DNA from: CAYINU01 sp964364855 | GTDB lineage: Bacteria; Margulisbacteria; Marinamargulisbacteria; CAYINU01 | Direction: 5' to 3' | DNA: 15,797 bases | Assembly (NCBI GenBank): GCA_964364855.1 | Contig: CAYINU010000046.1 | Span: 1-15,797, forward strand | Shown here: positions 1 through 8,027 of the stretch, one piece after another | How the letters are laid out: every line of letters starts with the position of its first letter | How positions within the stretch are numbered: position 1 is the stretch's first letter | Notes under the pieces: generated by a model | Told to the model about the DNA's origin: nothing | What the model saw: only the letters and a program-made list of their open reading frames with translations | Database searches by the model: none | Translations under genes and position numbers: made by a program

Positions 1-738
1 CTGGAGCGGGAGTTCAATCTCGATATCGTGGCCACTGCACCCAGCGTCACCTATCGCATTACCAAAACCAGCGACGAAATCGTCATGGTGGACAACCCCG
101 CCAAGTACCCATCGCCCACGGAAATTAAGATCTCAGAAGAACCGTATATGCTCCTGTCTATCATCACGCCCAACACCTTTGTGGGAACAGTGATGGAATT
201 GGCCAAAGCACACCGGGCGGAGTACAAAAAAGCAGAATTTTTGGATGCAGAGCGCCAGAATTTGACATTTTCTATCCCACTCAATGAAATGATTACGCAT
301 TTCTTTGATCAGCTCAAATCGCGTACCCGCGGCTATGCCAGCATGGACTATACCTTCGAAGACTACCGGCCTTCCAAACTGGTGAAGGTCAATATGATGA
401 TTAACGGCGATCCCGTGGACGCGCTATCCTTTATTTCCCATGACAGCAAGGCCCGCGTGGTGGCGAAAAAAATGGCCGAAAAGCTCAAGGAAATCATCCC
501 GCGCCAACTGTATGAAGTGAATATCCAAGGGGCTATTGGCGGTAAAATCCTCGTCCGCGAATCCATCAGCGCCCTGCGTAAAAACGTCACGGCCAAATGC
601 TACGGCGGAGACATTACCCGCAAGCGAAAACTTCTGGAAAAACAAAAAGAAGGCAAAAAACGGATGAAGCAAATCGGGTCGGTGGAAGTCCCCAAAGAAG
701 CCTTTTTTGCCGTGCTCAACCTCAACGAAGGTGACTAA
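1..738 (+). CDS. lepA: Elongation factor 4 (LepA), C-terminal part; 5' end outside window
   Basis: This is the last 245 codons of a translational GTPase of the LepA/EF4 family, which acts on the ribosome in the cytoplasm (back-translocation or initiation-quality roles are reported for the family). The reading frame is open from base 1 (LEREFNLDIV...), so the gene is cut by the window edge and the GTPase domain is missing only for that reason. The visible part matches the EF-G-like domain V (EEPYMLLSIITP, then GYASMDYTFEDYR) followed by the LepA-specific C-terminal domain. The domain's hallmark basic stretch is clear: GGDITRKRKLLEKQKEGKKR, then a VEVPKEAFFAVL ending. The stop codon overlaps the start region of pabB, so the two are probably cotranscribed. 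No anomaly is seen. Identification is firm because the C-terminal domain is found only in LepA. Confidence 0.96.
   Translation: MEREFNLDIVATAPSVTYRITKTSDEIVMVDNPAKYPSPTEIKISEEPYMLLSIITPNTFVGTVMELAKAHRAEYKKAEFLDAERQNLTFSIPLNEMITHFFDQLKSRTRGYASMDYTFEDYRPSKLVKVNMMINGDPVDALSFISHDSKARVVAKKMAEKLKEIIPRQLYEVNIQGAIGGKILVRESISALRKNVTAKCYGGDITRKRKLLEKQKEGKKRMKQIGSVEVPKEAFFAVLNLNEGD
694..700 (+). promoter_or_regulatory. Candidate ribosome binding site for pabB TTG start
   Basis: AAAGAAG lies six bases before the TTG at 707, inside the end of lepA. The alternative GTG at 731 has only a GAAG directly abutting it, which is too close to work as a Shine-Dalgarno sequence. This weakly favours the TTG start. 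Confidence 0.35.
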
Positions 739-2083
739 AGCCAGGGCCGTCGATATCTCGGATCTGTCCGAGGCCGACCTGATCAGGTGGTTTGCCTCCC
801 GCGAAGTCGCCGTCATTTTGGAAAGCCAAACCCCCGTCGGTCCACATAGCCGCTACACGATATTGGCCATCGACCCGCTGGTGCGATTTCGTGTTCAAAA
901 TGGGGCCAGCATCCTCACCACGCCTGCCGACGAGCAGGTCATCACCGACCGAAATCCGTGGGATGTTCTCGCACAACTCATCACCGACCATAGCCCCGCT
1001 ATGGCGTCAGATTTGCCCTTGTCAGGTGGATGGCTGGGCTATGTCGGGTATGAGGCCTACCGTTATTTGCAAGACAGTCCCGTTCCCGCCTACCCCTCAT
1101 CTTTGCCCGACATTCACCTGATGTTATTCGGAACCCTCGTCATCATGGATCGGTTAACCGGGACAAAGACACAGCTCCAGCGCGATACCGATTTTCCGCT
1201 CCGTGTGCTGTCGGCAAATACCCTCTCATCAGTGGCACCCCCTTCTTTTAAAGTAACATCTACACCTGAGGCCTCGATGTCCAAAGAGGCCTATTTAGAG
1301 ACCGTCGTTGCCGCCAAGGCCGCTATTGCAGCCGGAAACCTCTACCAAGCCAATGTGGCAATTCCCTTCTCTTGCCGGTACACGGGCGATACTTCCGCCC
1401 TGTTTCACCGGCTGCGCGACGTGTCACCCGTTCCCTATGCGGCCTACGTTAAATGGGGTTCAGACGCCGTCATTTCGGCCTCCCCCGAACAATTTTTGAA
1501 CCTAAATAACGGCCATCTGCAAACCCGCCCCATCAAAGGCACCGCGCCCCGACACTCCGATCCCCACCAGGACAGCGCACTAAAAGACCAGCTACTGCAG
1601 TCCGAAAAAGACAACGCTGAATTGGTGATGATCGTCGATCTGATGCGTAACGATTTTAGCCGGGTGTGCGTCCCCGGTACGGTCACGGTCCCTGCCATTA
1701 AAACAGTAGAAAGCTTTGCCCAGGTCCACCATTTGGTCGGCACCGTCGAAGGGAAGCTTCAGCCCGGATTGTCTCCAATTGATGTGATGAAAGCCACCTT
1801 TCCATGCGGGTCCATCACCGGTGCGCCTAAAATAAGCGCCATGAGACATATTTATCACTGGGAAAATCAGGCCCGTGGACCCTTTTGCGGCGCTATCGGT
1901 CTGATCGGCTATCCGCCACAATTGAATCTCAATGTCGCCATTCGAACCGCTTATACCCATGGCGATACGCTGTATTTTTGGGCAGGCAGCGGCATTGTGG
2001 CGGACTCGGATCCCGAATCCGAATATGACGAAATTTTGGCCAAAGCCTCGGGAATGAGGCATGCCCTGGCAGAATTTGAATGA
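707..2083 (+). CDS. pabB: Aminodeoxychorismate synthase component I (PabB)
   Basis: This enzyme turns chorismate plus ammonia (normally supplied by the PabA glutaminase) into 4-amino-4-deoxychorismate in the cytoplasm, for p-aminobenzoate and folate synthesis. It has the chorismate-binding fold. An N-terminal domain contains SGGWLGYVGYEAYRYL (about residues 106-121). The catalytic domain follows with YQAN (213-216), RPIKGTAPR (274-282), VDLMRNDFSRV (310-320), FPCGSITGAPKISAMR (365-380), GPFCGAIGLIGY (391-402) and the AGSGIVADSDPESEYDE end (426-442). The Lys in PIKGT (residue 277) is the residue that forms the covalent intermediate in PabB, and anthranilate synthase TrpE has PIAGT instead, so PabB is preferred over TrpE. 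The length of 458 is normal. The start is unsure: TTG 707 (used here, with a better ribosome site) or GTG 731. It overlaps lepA by 32 bases and pabC by 4 (ATGA). No pabA is present in the window. Confidence 0.9.
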   Translation: MPCSTSTKVTKARAVDISDLSEADLIRWFASREVAVILESQTPVGPHSRYTILAIDPLVRFRVQNGASILTTPADEQVITDRNPWDVLAQLITDHSPAMASDLPLSGGWLGYVGYEAYRYLQDSPVPAYPSSLPDIHLMLFGTLVIMDRLTGTKTQLQRDTDFPLRVLSANTLSSVAPPSFKVTSTPEASMSKEAYLETVVAAKAAIAAGNLYQANVAIPFSCRYTGDTSALFHRLRDVSPVPYAAYVKWGSDAVISASPEQFLNLNNGHLQTRPIKGTAPRHSDPHQDSALKDQLLQSEKDNAELVMIVDLMRNDFSRVCVPGTVTVPAIKTVESFAQVHHLVGTVEGKLQPGLSPIDVMKATFPCGSITGAPKISAMRHIYHWENQARGPFCGAIGLIGYPPQLNLNVAIRTAYTHGDTLYFWAGSGIVADSDPESEYDEILAKASGMRHALAEFE

Positions 2084-2835
2084 AGGTATTGGATTTGCCC
2101 GGTTTTACCAACGGATATGGTGGACTGGAAACGGTTCGCCTCAAAGACGGGGTTCCCCTGCTTCTGCCTCGTCACATCGCGCGCTTGCGCCGCACCTGTG
2201 CGTTTTTGGGATTGGATTGGACTATGGATGAGGATTTACTTCGTGAGCAGATTGCCACACTGATAGCGGAAGAAGGTTGCCGTGACGGACGCTTAAATAT
2301 CTATGTCAGCGCCTTGACTTTGACGGGATCGGGCACGGATACGGTTCTGCGAATGCGCCCCTTACCCGATGCCATTCCGTTTTCACTCTCACTCTATGAC
2401 GAAGACCGTGAACGACCGGCTTTCTTTGCTCACAAGACGATGGCGACAGCGATACATTGGGCGCCTTTTCCCCTGCTATCTATGGGGACAGATGTGTTGA
2501 AATTTTCGCCTTCTGGCCAGCTTTTGGAAACCCGTTTTGCAACTGTATTTTTGTATGTGAATGGCCGATGGGTAACACCCGGAAACGCGTACATTGTTCC
2601 GGGGATAACGCGGGGGTGGCTGCTGGATTACTTGCCTCAATTCACCGCGGAATCCGCGTTGACCCGTGCGGACTTGGCAGAGGCAGAGGATATTTTTGTT
2701 TGTAACGCCATCCGCGGTATCCAGACCGTCATCAGAGTCGAGGGGTATCCCCATTTAAAATCGGGTGCTCATACCGACGATGTGCGCCGCTTTTATGAGG
2801 CGGCACGCGCAACAGGGTTTGATGCTTTCCCTTAG
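2080..2835 (+). CDS. pabC: Class IV PLP aminotransferase, probable 4-amino-4-deoxychorismate lyase (PabC)
   Basis: This is a fold-type IV pyridoxal-phosphate enzyme of 251 residues. In this context it most likely splits aminodeoxychorismate into p-aminobenzoate and pyruvate, the step after PabB. Visible family features are the N-terminal GGLETVRLKDGVPLLLPRHI block (residues 14-33) with HIARL, a Lys at 119 in AHKTMATA fitting the PLP-binding lysine, LLETRFATVFLYVNGRW (148-164), IVPGITRGWLLD (172-183) and LAEAEDIFVCNAIRGIQTV (199-217), the last being typical of this family. The start codon overlaps the pabB stop as ATGA, so translation is probably coupled. The class also contains branched-chain and D-amino-acid aminotransferases. 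The lyase call therefore rests mainly on adjacency to pabB, and the ETRFATVF block is less standard than the usual E(S/T)xxSNIF. Confidence 0.78.
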   Translation: MKVLDLPGFTNGYGGLETVRLKDGVPLLLPRHIARLRRTCAFLGLDWTMDEDLLREQIATLIAEEGCRDGRLNIYVSALTLTGSGTDTVLRMRPLPDAIPFSLSLYDEDRERPAFFAHKTMATAIHWAPFPLLSMGTDVLKFSPSGQLLETRFATVFLYVNGRWVTPGNAYIVPGITRGWLLDYLPQFTAESALTRADLAEAEDIFVCNAIRGIQTVIRVEGYPHLKSGAHTDDVRRFYEAARATGFDAFP

Positions 2836-2853
2836 AGGGATATTTATGACCGG

Positions 2854-3468
2854 CTAAGAAAACCGGGCAATTACCGTACTACCACCCCATACTTTGTCGC
2901 TTTTTTTGACTAAGAGGGTGGCCGTAACGGGCAAATAGACATCCGTGCGAGACCCAAACTTGATCAGGCCGAAACGCTCCCCCGTTTTCACCACTTGGCC
3001 CACTTGCAGCCGGTTTATGATTTTGCGGGCAATCAGTCCGGCAATCTGTACCACTTTCATGCGGCCTTTTGCCGTGTCCAGCACGGTTGTCATGCGCTCG
3101 TTGGCCATCTCGATATCGGGCTTATACGCCGCATGAAAATCCCCCAGCACATGCTCAGTACTCACCACCGTACCGGAAAAGGGAATACGGTTAATATGGA
3201 CATTCATGACTGATAGGAAAATAACCACCATCCTATAGGGTTGACCTTCCCATTCAACCTCACGCACATCGGTGATGGTGCCGTCTGCAGGAGACACCAC
3301 AACGGCACGGTCTTCGGGCACTTTCCGCCAGGGATCACGGAAAAAAAATAGCACAAATAACGCCAGTCCTGACAAAAATACGGTCAGCGCCGGAGACACG
3401 AACCACGCCACATAAGCAAATACGGCGAGCACGATGACCGGAATCCAGGCCTCTTTTGCGATGATCAT
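2854..3468 (-). CDS. psd: Phosphatidylserine decarboxylase, short (PSD-A) type
   Basis: This membrane-bound pyruvoyl enzyme converts phosphatidylserine to phosphatidylethanolamine. The start used gives 204 residues. Two hydrophobic segments come first (about 9-24 and 27-43), then FFFRDPWRKVP, SPADGTI (Asp62), VMNVHINRIPFSG (His91) and the self-cleavage site IKFGSRTDVYLP with Gly172-Ser173, where Ser becomes the pyruvoyl group. Asp, His and Ser match the triad of the family. The short length and FGSR motif fit the PSD-A subgroup found outside Enterobacteria. The frame is open to an ATG at 3528, and another ATG lies at 3486. The ATG at 3468 was chosen because MIIAKEAW matches the usual IAREGW-type N terminus and because a promoter-like -35/-10 pair sits directly before it. 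The usual partner pssA is not adjacent. It converges with pabC, with 18 bases between the stops. Confidence 0.92.
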   Translation of the reverse strand: MIIAKEAWIPVIVLAVFAYVAWFVSPALTVFLSGLALFVLFFFRDPWRKVPEDRAVVVSPADGTITDVREVEWEGQPYRMVVIFLSVMNVHINRIPFSGTVVSTEHVLGDFHAAYKPDIEMANERMTTVLDTAKGRMKVVQIAGLIARKIINRLQVGQVVKTGERFGLIKFGSRTDVYLPVTATLLVKKSDKVWGGSTVIARFS

Positions 3469-3474
3469 CCGAGC

Positions 3475-3504
3475 ACTATATCCCATACGACCCCGGCTAC
3501 TCAA
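3475..3504 (-). promoter_or_regulatory. Candidate sigma-70-type promoter of psd (leaderless layout)
   Basis: On the minus strand TTGAGT (3504-3499), an 18-base spacer and TATAGT (3480-3475) are followed after six bases by the ATG at 3468. Transcription would be expected to begin at or next to the A of ATG. There is no Shine-Dalgarno sequence in between. Inferred from consensus only. Confidence 0.45.
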
Positions 3505-3573
3505 GACAAAATGTTCAAAAAAAAACATAAACTTTCAATGTTTCTTTGTCGTGAAAGCGGCGTACAATTGGGC

Positions 3574-3659
3574 ATCTGAGGGGGCACCTCAAACATATCC
3601 TCTTGATTCTCTCCTAACCTACCTAACTAGCCTAGCCCATTCTTTTTGCCCCCTCAGAT
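3574..3659. repeat. Perfect 12-bp inverted repeat between barrel-protein gene and psd
   Basis: ATCTGAGGGGGC at 3574-3585 is repeated exactly in inverse (GCCCCCTCAGAT) at 3648-3659, with 62 bases between. The right arm begins eight bases after the stop of the outer-membrane protein gene. In the RNA of that operon the arms could close a long-loop stem. No run of U follows the distal arm, so it is not a standard terminator. It could equally be the ends of a small inserted element. The rest of the spacer shows no gene. Confidence 0.6.
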
Positions 3660-3666
3660 CATTCGA

Positions 3667-6272
3667 TTAAAATACGACAGTAACTTTTGCAGAGACTTCT
3701 AAAGTCTCGAAGGTGGGGTCAACGTGGTTTTCCCAGGCAACGCCTACGGTGCCAACGACGTTTTCATGGACTGAGACTTTGGTACTGCCTTCGAACTTGC
3801 GATTGTTCGTGGTGCCGGTAGGACGATAGTCCGTTCGAAACTGATACTTGGCATCCACCAAAAAGCGATCCCCCATGCGATAGTTGAGTTGCAATGAGGG
3901 TTCGATGGCCCCATAAACCACGTCGGACTCGGTTGTGCGAATCCATTTACAGCCCGGACGCACGGTGAGGGCCGAAAAATAGGTCGTTTGAATCGAGGTT
4001 CCATAAGCATCCTCGACCCGATACAGGGCATAGGGCTGGGCGAGTTGCTGGCGGCTATGGACATACTCCATTCCCCATTCGTAGCTCCACAGCTGCCACG
4101 CGGTGTCGGCTTGTAGTTTTATCAGCGATTCGGGGGACCAGGACAAGGCCGGGTCGGAAGTGGCCACCAATTGGCCTACCTGCTTTTTGTCAAAACTGCC
4201 CTGCAAGTTAAATTGAACATTGGACAAAGGCCGGGTCCTTAGCCGGGCCACGTGTACATCCGTCAAAACCACGCCGCTTTCGTATACCGCATCCGGGTAA
4301 AACGTCATTTGTAACCGCGAGTCCCGTATCTGCTGGGTAAGGCCCGAGAGCTGTAGCCAACTGATGGGGGACCAGCTTCCTTCCAGGCTTTGGTCCGTTT
4401 TGGACAAAATAGGCAGGCGGGATAGTCGGGTTTGTTTGAATTTTGGCTTGAGTCCGTAGTTAAACCGCAAAGACGGTATGGGCTCAATATCAGCCCGGAA
4501 ATTGCCTTCGAAACGGTCCAGATCCAGAGGGTAATTATTGTACGTTTCGTTTAAGCTTTCCAAGCTCGCGTTGGTTCGTAGATCCAGCACGGGTCCAGGA
4601 GACCATCTGCTGCGAACCGTATAGATGGTTTTGAGTGGCTGGCCCGTCAACGCAACCCATTCGGCCGTACCCGAAAAATCCGTTCGACGATCCAGCCGGA
4701 AAATGGAGGCCACCTGGACTGCTTTTTCCAGCAGCTGCGCGTTGGTTTCCAATTTCTGGTCCTTTATCCGCCCGGTAACCGCCATTTCAAGTGCCTCAAT
4801 GGGTTGGTAACTATACCCCAGACTGGCGAGCCGGCTGGTGTACGACAAGTCCTGTTGCACCGTGTTTTGTCGGTTTTCAACACCCAGTTTTGCCTGGGCC
4901 GTACCCCAACTGCCTACCGCGGAGGATAGCGTTCCCTCGTAGGCCGACTGGCGATAATGGTTTTGAAGTTGGACGACGGTACCTACTTCTGCTCGCCTGC
5001 TCTGCAAACCCGTCAGTCCCACCGTAACCGGACCGAGTTTATGGCCTGCCTTTTCGCGAAAAACTTCTTCTTCAATGGGCACGTCCGTCAGACGATATCG
5101 GTCTTTTTTCCATTGACCCCCTAGCACGCTCTCATCGGCTGACCACTGCGATTCCAGGCCATAACTAAAATCCCCCGGCCCGATCTGCACTCGGTGAATC
5201 GACTCAAACATCGCGGACAGGCGTTTGTAGTGAACTTTGTGGCGCCATGGTCCCTGTTGATTCTCGGCCTGGGCCGCGACTGCCAAGCCGATTGACGGCG
5301 TCGGATACTGGAGATCTGGCGTATAGCGAGACAGGGCCACTTCCCCACCCAAGGCAATGGTGCCCCAGCTCTGCCGGACCGCCAAAAGTCCGACTTCACG
5401 GTTTGAATACACGGCGCTGCCGACCGCCGCGGCATCCGACCCCTGTTTTTGCATCACATATACGCCCACACTCGATGAGGGGGAAAACGCATACTGATAT
5501 TTTCCGCCTAAAATACGAGCCCCCAAGACAGACAGCTGGCTTTCGTATTCAACGACGATTTCTTGGTCCGGGGTCAGAATACGCTTCAGAAACACGATAG
5601 TTCCAGCCACATAATCGATGCGGTAATCCACATCTCGCACTTGCATAATACCAGTTACCTTGAGTTGTTCGGTGCCAGGCAGCACGGGGAAAAACCGGAG
5701 CTGAAACGGCCCCTGGCTGTCATTACCAAAAAATTGGTCCCTATCCCGCTTTCCCCGTTGCTCAGATAAGAGAAGGCCTGCCGAATGCCCACCACCAAAT
5801 ACATCCATGCTAAGTCCTTCCATCTGGTCCTCAAACACCAGCAGCTCTTGGCGGGAAAAGTCACTTTGAAAATCACCATATACCAAACGGAAATTGGGAT
5901 TGATTAAGGTGATGCGGTTGCGTTTTTCCGCCGCAGATTCCAAAGACGATTCGTTGAGTTCGACATTCACCGTTGTGGCGCCAGCCACACCCACCATGGC
6001 CAATTCCAAAAACTCGTTTCGAATATAGCCGGGCGTAAATTGGGGCGCGTCTCCGCTTTTTTTGCGCCATTTAAATTCAAATGTCTTATGGCCCGTTGAT
6101 TTGAATGTGTCCCACAATCCTGAGGCAGTGGCTTGGGGCGCCGCTGTCGCTATGGCGTCGTCAGGGCTTTTTTTTTGAGTGGGTCGTAGGCAGGTTGTGC
6201 GAACAACATGGGGGTCAGCGCCACCCAGCCCAGCACCCCCACCCATCCCCAAACCCAACACCGGGAAGTCAT
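3667..6272 (-). CDS. Outer-membrane beta-barrel protein, frameshifted after the signal peptide at an A9 run
   Basis: Reconstructed as one protein of about 868 residues. It starts at the ATG at 6272, which overlaps the NHL gene stop as ATGA. The first 35 codons read MTSRCWVWGW, a hydrophobic core and MLFA|QPAYDPLKKK, a clear Sec signal peptide with cleavage after LFA. That frame ends after 40 codons at a TAG (6152-6150). A -1 shift in the nine-A run (6176-6168) joins it to the long frame, SPDDAIATAA onward, which runs to 3667. Mature features are an N-terminal segment with NFRLVYGDFQSDF (about 127-139), a QVRDVDYRIDYVAGTIVF block (about 211-228), then long stretches of alternating polar and hydrophobic residues with aromatic girdles typical of barrel strands, and the final strand VSAKVTVVF ending in Phe, the usual BAM signal. 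The long frame also extends upstream to an ATG at 6348, but that part lies inside the NHL gene and has no signal peptide. The family is not recognised. The DY.IDY..G.I.F block resembles modules in large surface proteins (from memory, unchecked). Confidence 0.72.
6168..6176 (-). other. A9 homopolymer: -1 frameshift or slippage site, or indel error
   Basis: Nine A residues on the coding strand contain the A AAA AAA slippery heptamer. The signal-peptide frame reads CTC AAA AAA AAA GCC, while the barrel frame reads the last A as part of AGC. Joining the two needs one A to be read twice (-1 frameshift), or ten or seven A residues in the RNA or DNA. No strong downstream hairpin or upstream Shine-Dalgarno stimulator was seen. 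Confidence 0.8.
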
Positions 6273-7171
6273 GGCTTAACCGGTTCAAAAATGACAATTT
6301 GCTGACGGCCCGTGTCGGAAATAAAAACGGCTGGCTGGTATACTGCAACGGCCACCGGTTCTAGTAACCCCGCGGACAGGCGGCTGAGTATGGCACCGGA
6401 GTGGATATCCACCAGCAATACCGCCCGTTGGCCCACATCTGCCACAAAATACAACCCTTCCGACAGGCGCGCCAACGCCACTGGCTCTTCCAGAGTGGCA
6501 GAGGAAGTGGCTGTTGCCACATCTCGTATCCAATTACCAAACGGATCAAACAGCGCGACCCGTCGGTTTCCCGTATCGGCGATGAGCAGGTTTCCGTCAT
6601 CGGTGGCCACTATGGCCCGGGGATCGCGGAGCAGGGCTTTTCCCGTGCCAACCGTTCCAAAGTCCGAAACATATTCCAGGCGCGGACTCAAGACCTGCAC
6701 ACGGTTGTTGCCGGTATCCGCCACATAGACTTTGCCGTCAAATCCCTGACTCAGTCCGGTGGGCCGATTAAACTGCAAGTTAAAAAAACCCGTGCTGCCT
6801 ACCACGGACTTGAAAAAGCCTTCGTAAGAATACACCAACAGCCGGTTGTTGTAGGTGTCGCTGATCAGGATTTGGCTGCTTTGAAGTAGGGCAATGCCAT
6901 GCGGTCTGTCCAACTCAAAATAGGCATCGGGAAGGGCTGAAAAAACAGTGTACTGCTGCAAAAATCGGTCATAGCGGACCACGCGGTGATTGTCCGTATC
7001 GCAGACAAAAACAAATTCATCATTTACTGCAAGTCCGTCGGGTGACAAAAATTGTCCGGGGCCCATGCCTCTTGCTCCGATGGTGCCAGTCAACTGATAA
7101 TCGTATGGGCCGGCATGCAAAACGGACGACACCCACACCAGCAGAACGGCAGCAATTGTCCTACGGCACAT
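6269..7171 (-). CDS. Secreted NHL-repeat six-bladed beta-propeller protein
   Basis: This 300-residue protein has a Sec signal peptide (MCRRTIAAVLLVWVSSVLHA, cleavage before GPYDY) and is probably periplasmic or outer-membrane associated. After it, six NHL-type motifs recur at roughly 40-50 residue spacing: CDTDNHRV (57), SDTYNNRL (104), ADTGNNRV (151), ADTGNRRV (198), ADVGQRAV (244) and SDTGRQQI (285). This is enough for a complete six-bladed propeller with no other domain. Such propellers bind proteins, sugars or nucleic acids in different families, and nothing here points to catalysis. Its start overlaps the LolA-like gene by 11 bases and its stop overlaps the barrel-protein ATG (ATGA). Translation of all three is therefore probably coupled and the products may act together at the envelope. 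There is no Shine-Dalgarno sequence before the ATG, consistent with coupling. Confidence 0.85.
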   Translation of the reverse strand: MCRRTIAAVLLVWVSSVLHAGPYDYQLTGTIGARGMGPGQFLSPDGLAVNDEFVFVCDTDNHRVVRYDRFLQQYTVFSALPDAYFELDRPHGIALLQSSQILISDTYNNRLLVYSYEGFFKSVVGSTGFFNLQFNRPTGLSQGFDGKVYVADTGNNRVQVLSPRLEYVSDFGTVGTGKALLRDPRAIVATDDGNLLIADTGNRRVALFDPFGNWIRDVATATSSATLEEPVALARLSEGLYFVADVGQRAVLLVDIHSGAILSRLSAGLLEPVAVAVYQPAVFISDTGRQQIVIFEPVKP

Positions 7172-7874
7172 GGAAAAGATCGTCTGGAAGGTCCGGGTTT
7201 AATTCAGGAAACAGGTATTGGGTGGTCTGGTGAACATCCAGGGCCTGGGTTCCCAACTTCATCCGGATGTCCGCATCGATCTGACTGAGTACGGCTATGC
7301 CATCTACCGGCTTATATTGCAGCCCAGCCGTCAAGATGGGTTGATCGTTCATCATCACCTGAAATCGGGTCAATACGTCAGAGACTTTGCTGATCCAGAT
7401 ACGCATGGCCACACCTTGGTGGGTCGCGTTTAGGATGTAGCTGGCCTTGTCTTCGCCTTCGAGAGTGAATTTAAATTGCCGCAAAATATCCTCGGGCGAC
7501 ATGGATTTGAGAGGAGATTGACCCATTGTGGCCTGCATATCAGCTTGCGGCTCCGACTGCTTTTCTTCGCCAGTCGTGAGGTCTTTTTCGTAATATAGTT
7601 CAGGGGTGATGAGGATCACCTTGGGCTGTGGGGACTGGATTTCTTTGCGAATAGCCTCGCCATTTTTATACAAAATTCCGCGTTCTTCGGCGTTTAAAGC
7701 AGGCAAAGACTTGGACGTGGTCGTCTGCACATAATGGGATTTGTATCGTTTAACGAGGTCCAATTGGCGCTGTACACCCACCAAAATATCCTCTGCCGTA
7801 CGCGCATCGACTACCGACCCGCACACCATCAGCAAACAGACTAGAATCACCGCTTTTTGCATACCCACCACCAT
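7161..7874 (-). CDS. LolA-like periplasmic outer-membrane lipoprotein carrier / sorting protein
   Basis: This protein of 237 residues has an N-terminal signal peptide (MQKAVILVCLLMVCGSVVDA, cleavage before RTAEDI) and a body resembling the LolA/LolB half-barrel fold. The recognisable parts are AEDILVGVQRQLDLVKRYKS with YVQTT, GILYKNGEAIRKEIQSPQPK, LITPELYYEKDLTTGE, and late strands MRIWISKVSDVLTRFQV and SQIDADIRMK. The LolA family ferries lipoproteins or other amphiphiles across the periplasm. A region around residues 105-125, rich in Q, S, P and M, looks like an insertion relative to short LolA proteins. It is the first gene of the operon with the NHL and barrel proteins, so its cargo may be specific to them (inference). 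Start: ATG 7874 is used. ATG 7862, four codons in, gives an equally good signal peptide. It could instead belong to another LolA-fold family. Confidence 0.6.
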   Translation of the reverse strand: MVVGMQKAVILVCLLMVCGSVVDARTAEDILVGVQRQLDLVKRYKSHYVQTTTSKSLPALNAEERGILYKNGEAIRKEIQSPQPKVILITPELYYEKDLTTGEEKQSEPQADMQATMGQSPLKSMSPEDILRQFKFTLEGEDKASYILNATHQGVAMRIWISKVSDVLTRFQVMMNDQPILTAGLQYKPVDGIAVLSQIDADIRMKLGTQALDVHQTTQYLFPELNPDLPDDLFHVP

Positions 7875-7899
7875 CGCGTAAAAACGTAATATTTTTACT

Positions 7900-7928
7900 A
7901 ATTTATCCTATAAATAACGATATGTGAA
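7900..7928 (-). promoter_or_regulatory. Candidate promoter of the LolA-like/NHL/barrel operon
   Basis: On the minus strand TTCACA (7928-7923), 17 bases, then TAAATT (7905-7900), in an AT-rich stretch 25 bases before the ATG at 7874. The -35 hexamer matches five of six consensus positions and the -10 four of six. An alternative -10 (TATTAC) lies nearer the gene. Confidence 0.35.
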
Positions 7929-7966
7929 GAGCGCAACAACGTGCCTTGAACCCAGCGTCAGGGAGT

Positions 7967-8027
7967 TCTGTGTGAGCACAAAACGCGGAGCATAGCGGCG
8001 CTATGTAAGCATTTTGAGCGGAGCAGA
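7967..8027. repeat. REP-like imperfect palindrome in the divergent intergenic region
   Basis: Nested inverted arms are present: CATAGC (7991-7996) with GCTATG (8000-8005) around GGC; CAAAACGC (7979-7986) with GCATTTTG (8009-8016), one mismatch; and TCTG (7967-7970) with CAGA (8024-8027). GCGGAGCA occurs directly repeated at 7985-7992 and 8018-8025, and a perfect CGCCATGGCG palindrome follows at 8031-8040. The look is that of an extragenic palindromic repeat. Whether it is dispersed in the genome cannot be seen from one window. Confidence 0.5.

Noticed and set aside
707..2083. Anthranilate synthase TrpE or isochorismate synthase in place of PabB
   Set aside because: The PIKGT lysine and the neighbouring class IV PLP lyase point to PabB. 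No trp genes are nearby.
3469..3528. Longer psd starts at 3486 and 3528
   Set aside because: They add residues not seen at the N terminus of the PSD-A family and would include the promoter. The longest one also depends on a T9 run (3525-3517 on the minus strand).
6273..6348. Upstream extension of the barrel-protein frame to an ATG at 6348, which would avoid the frameshift
   Set aside because: It lies wholly inside the NHL gene, has no signal peptide and no ribosome site, and its residues (Gly-rich, no hydrophobic core) look like an out-of-frame shadow. The coupled ATGA start at 6272 gives a real signal peptide.
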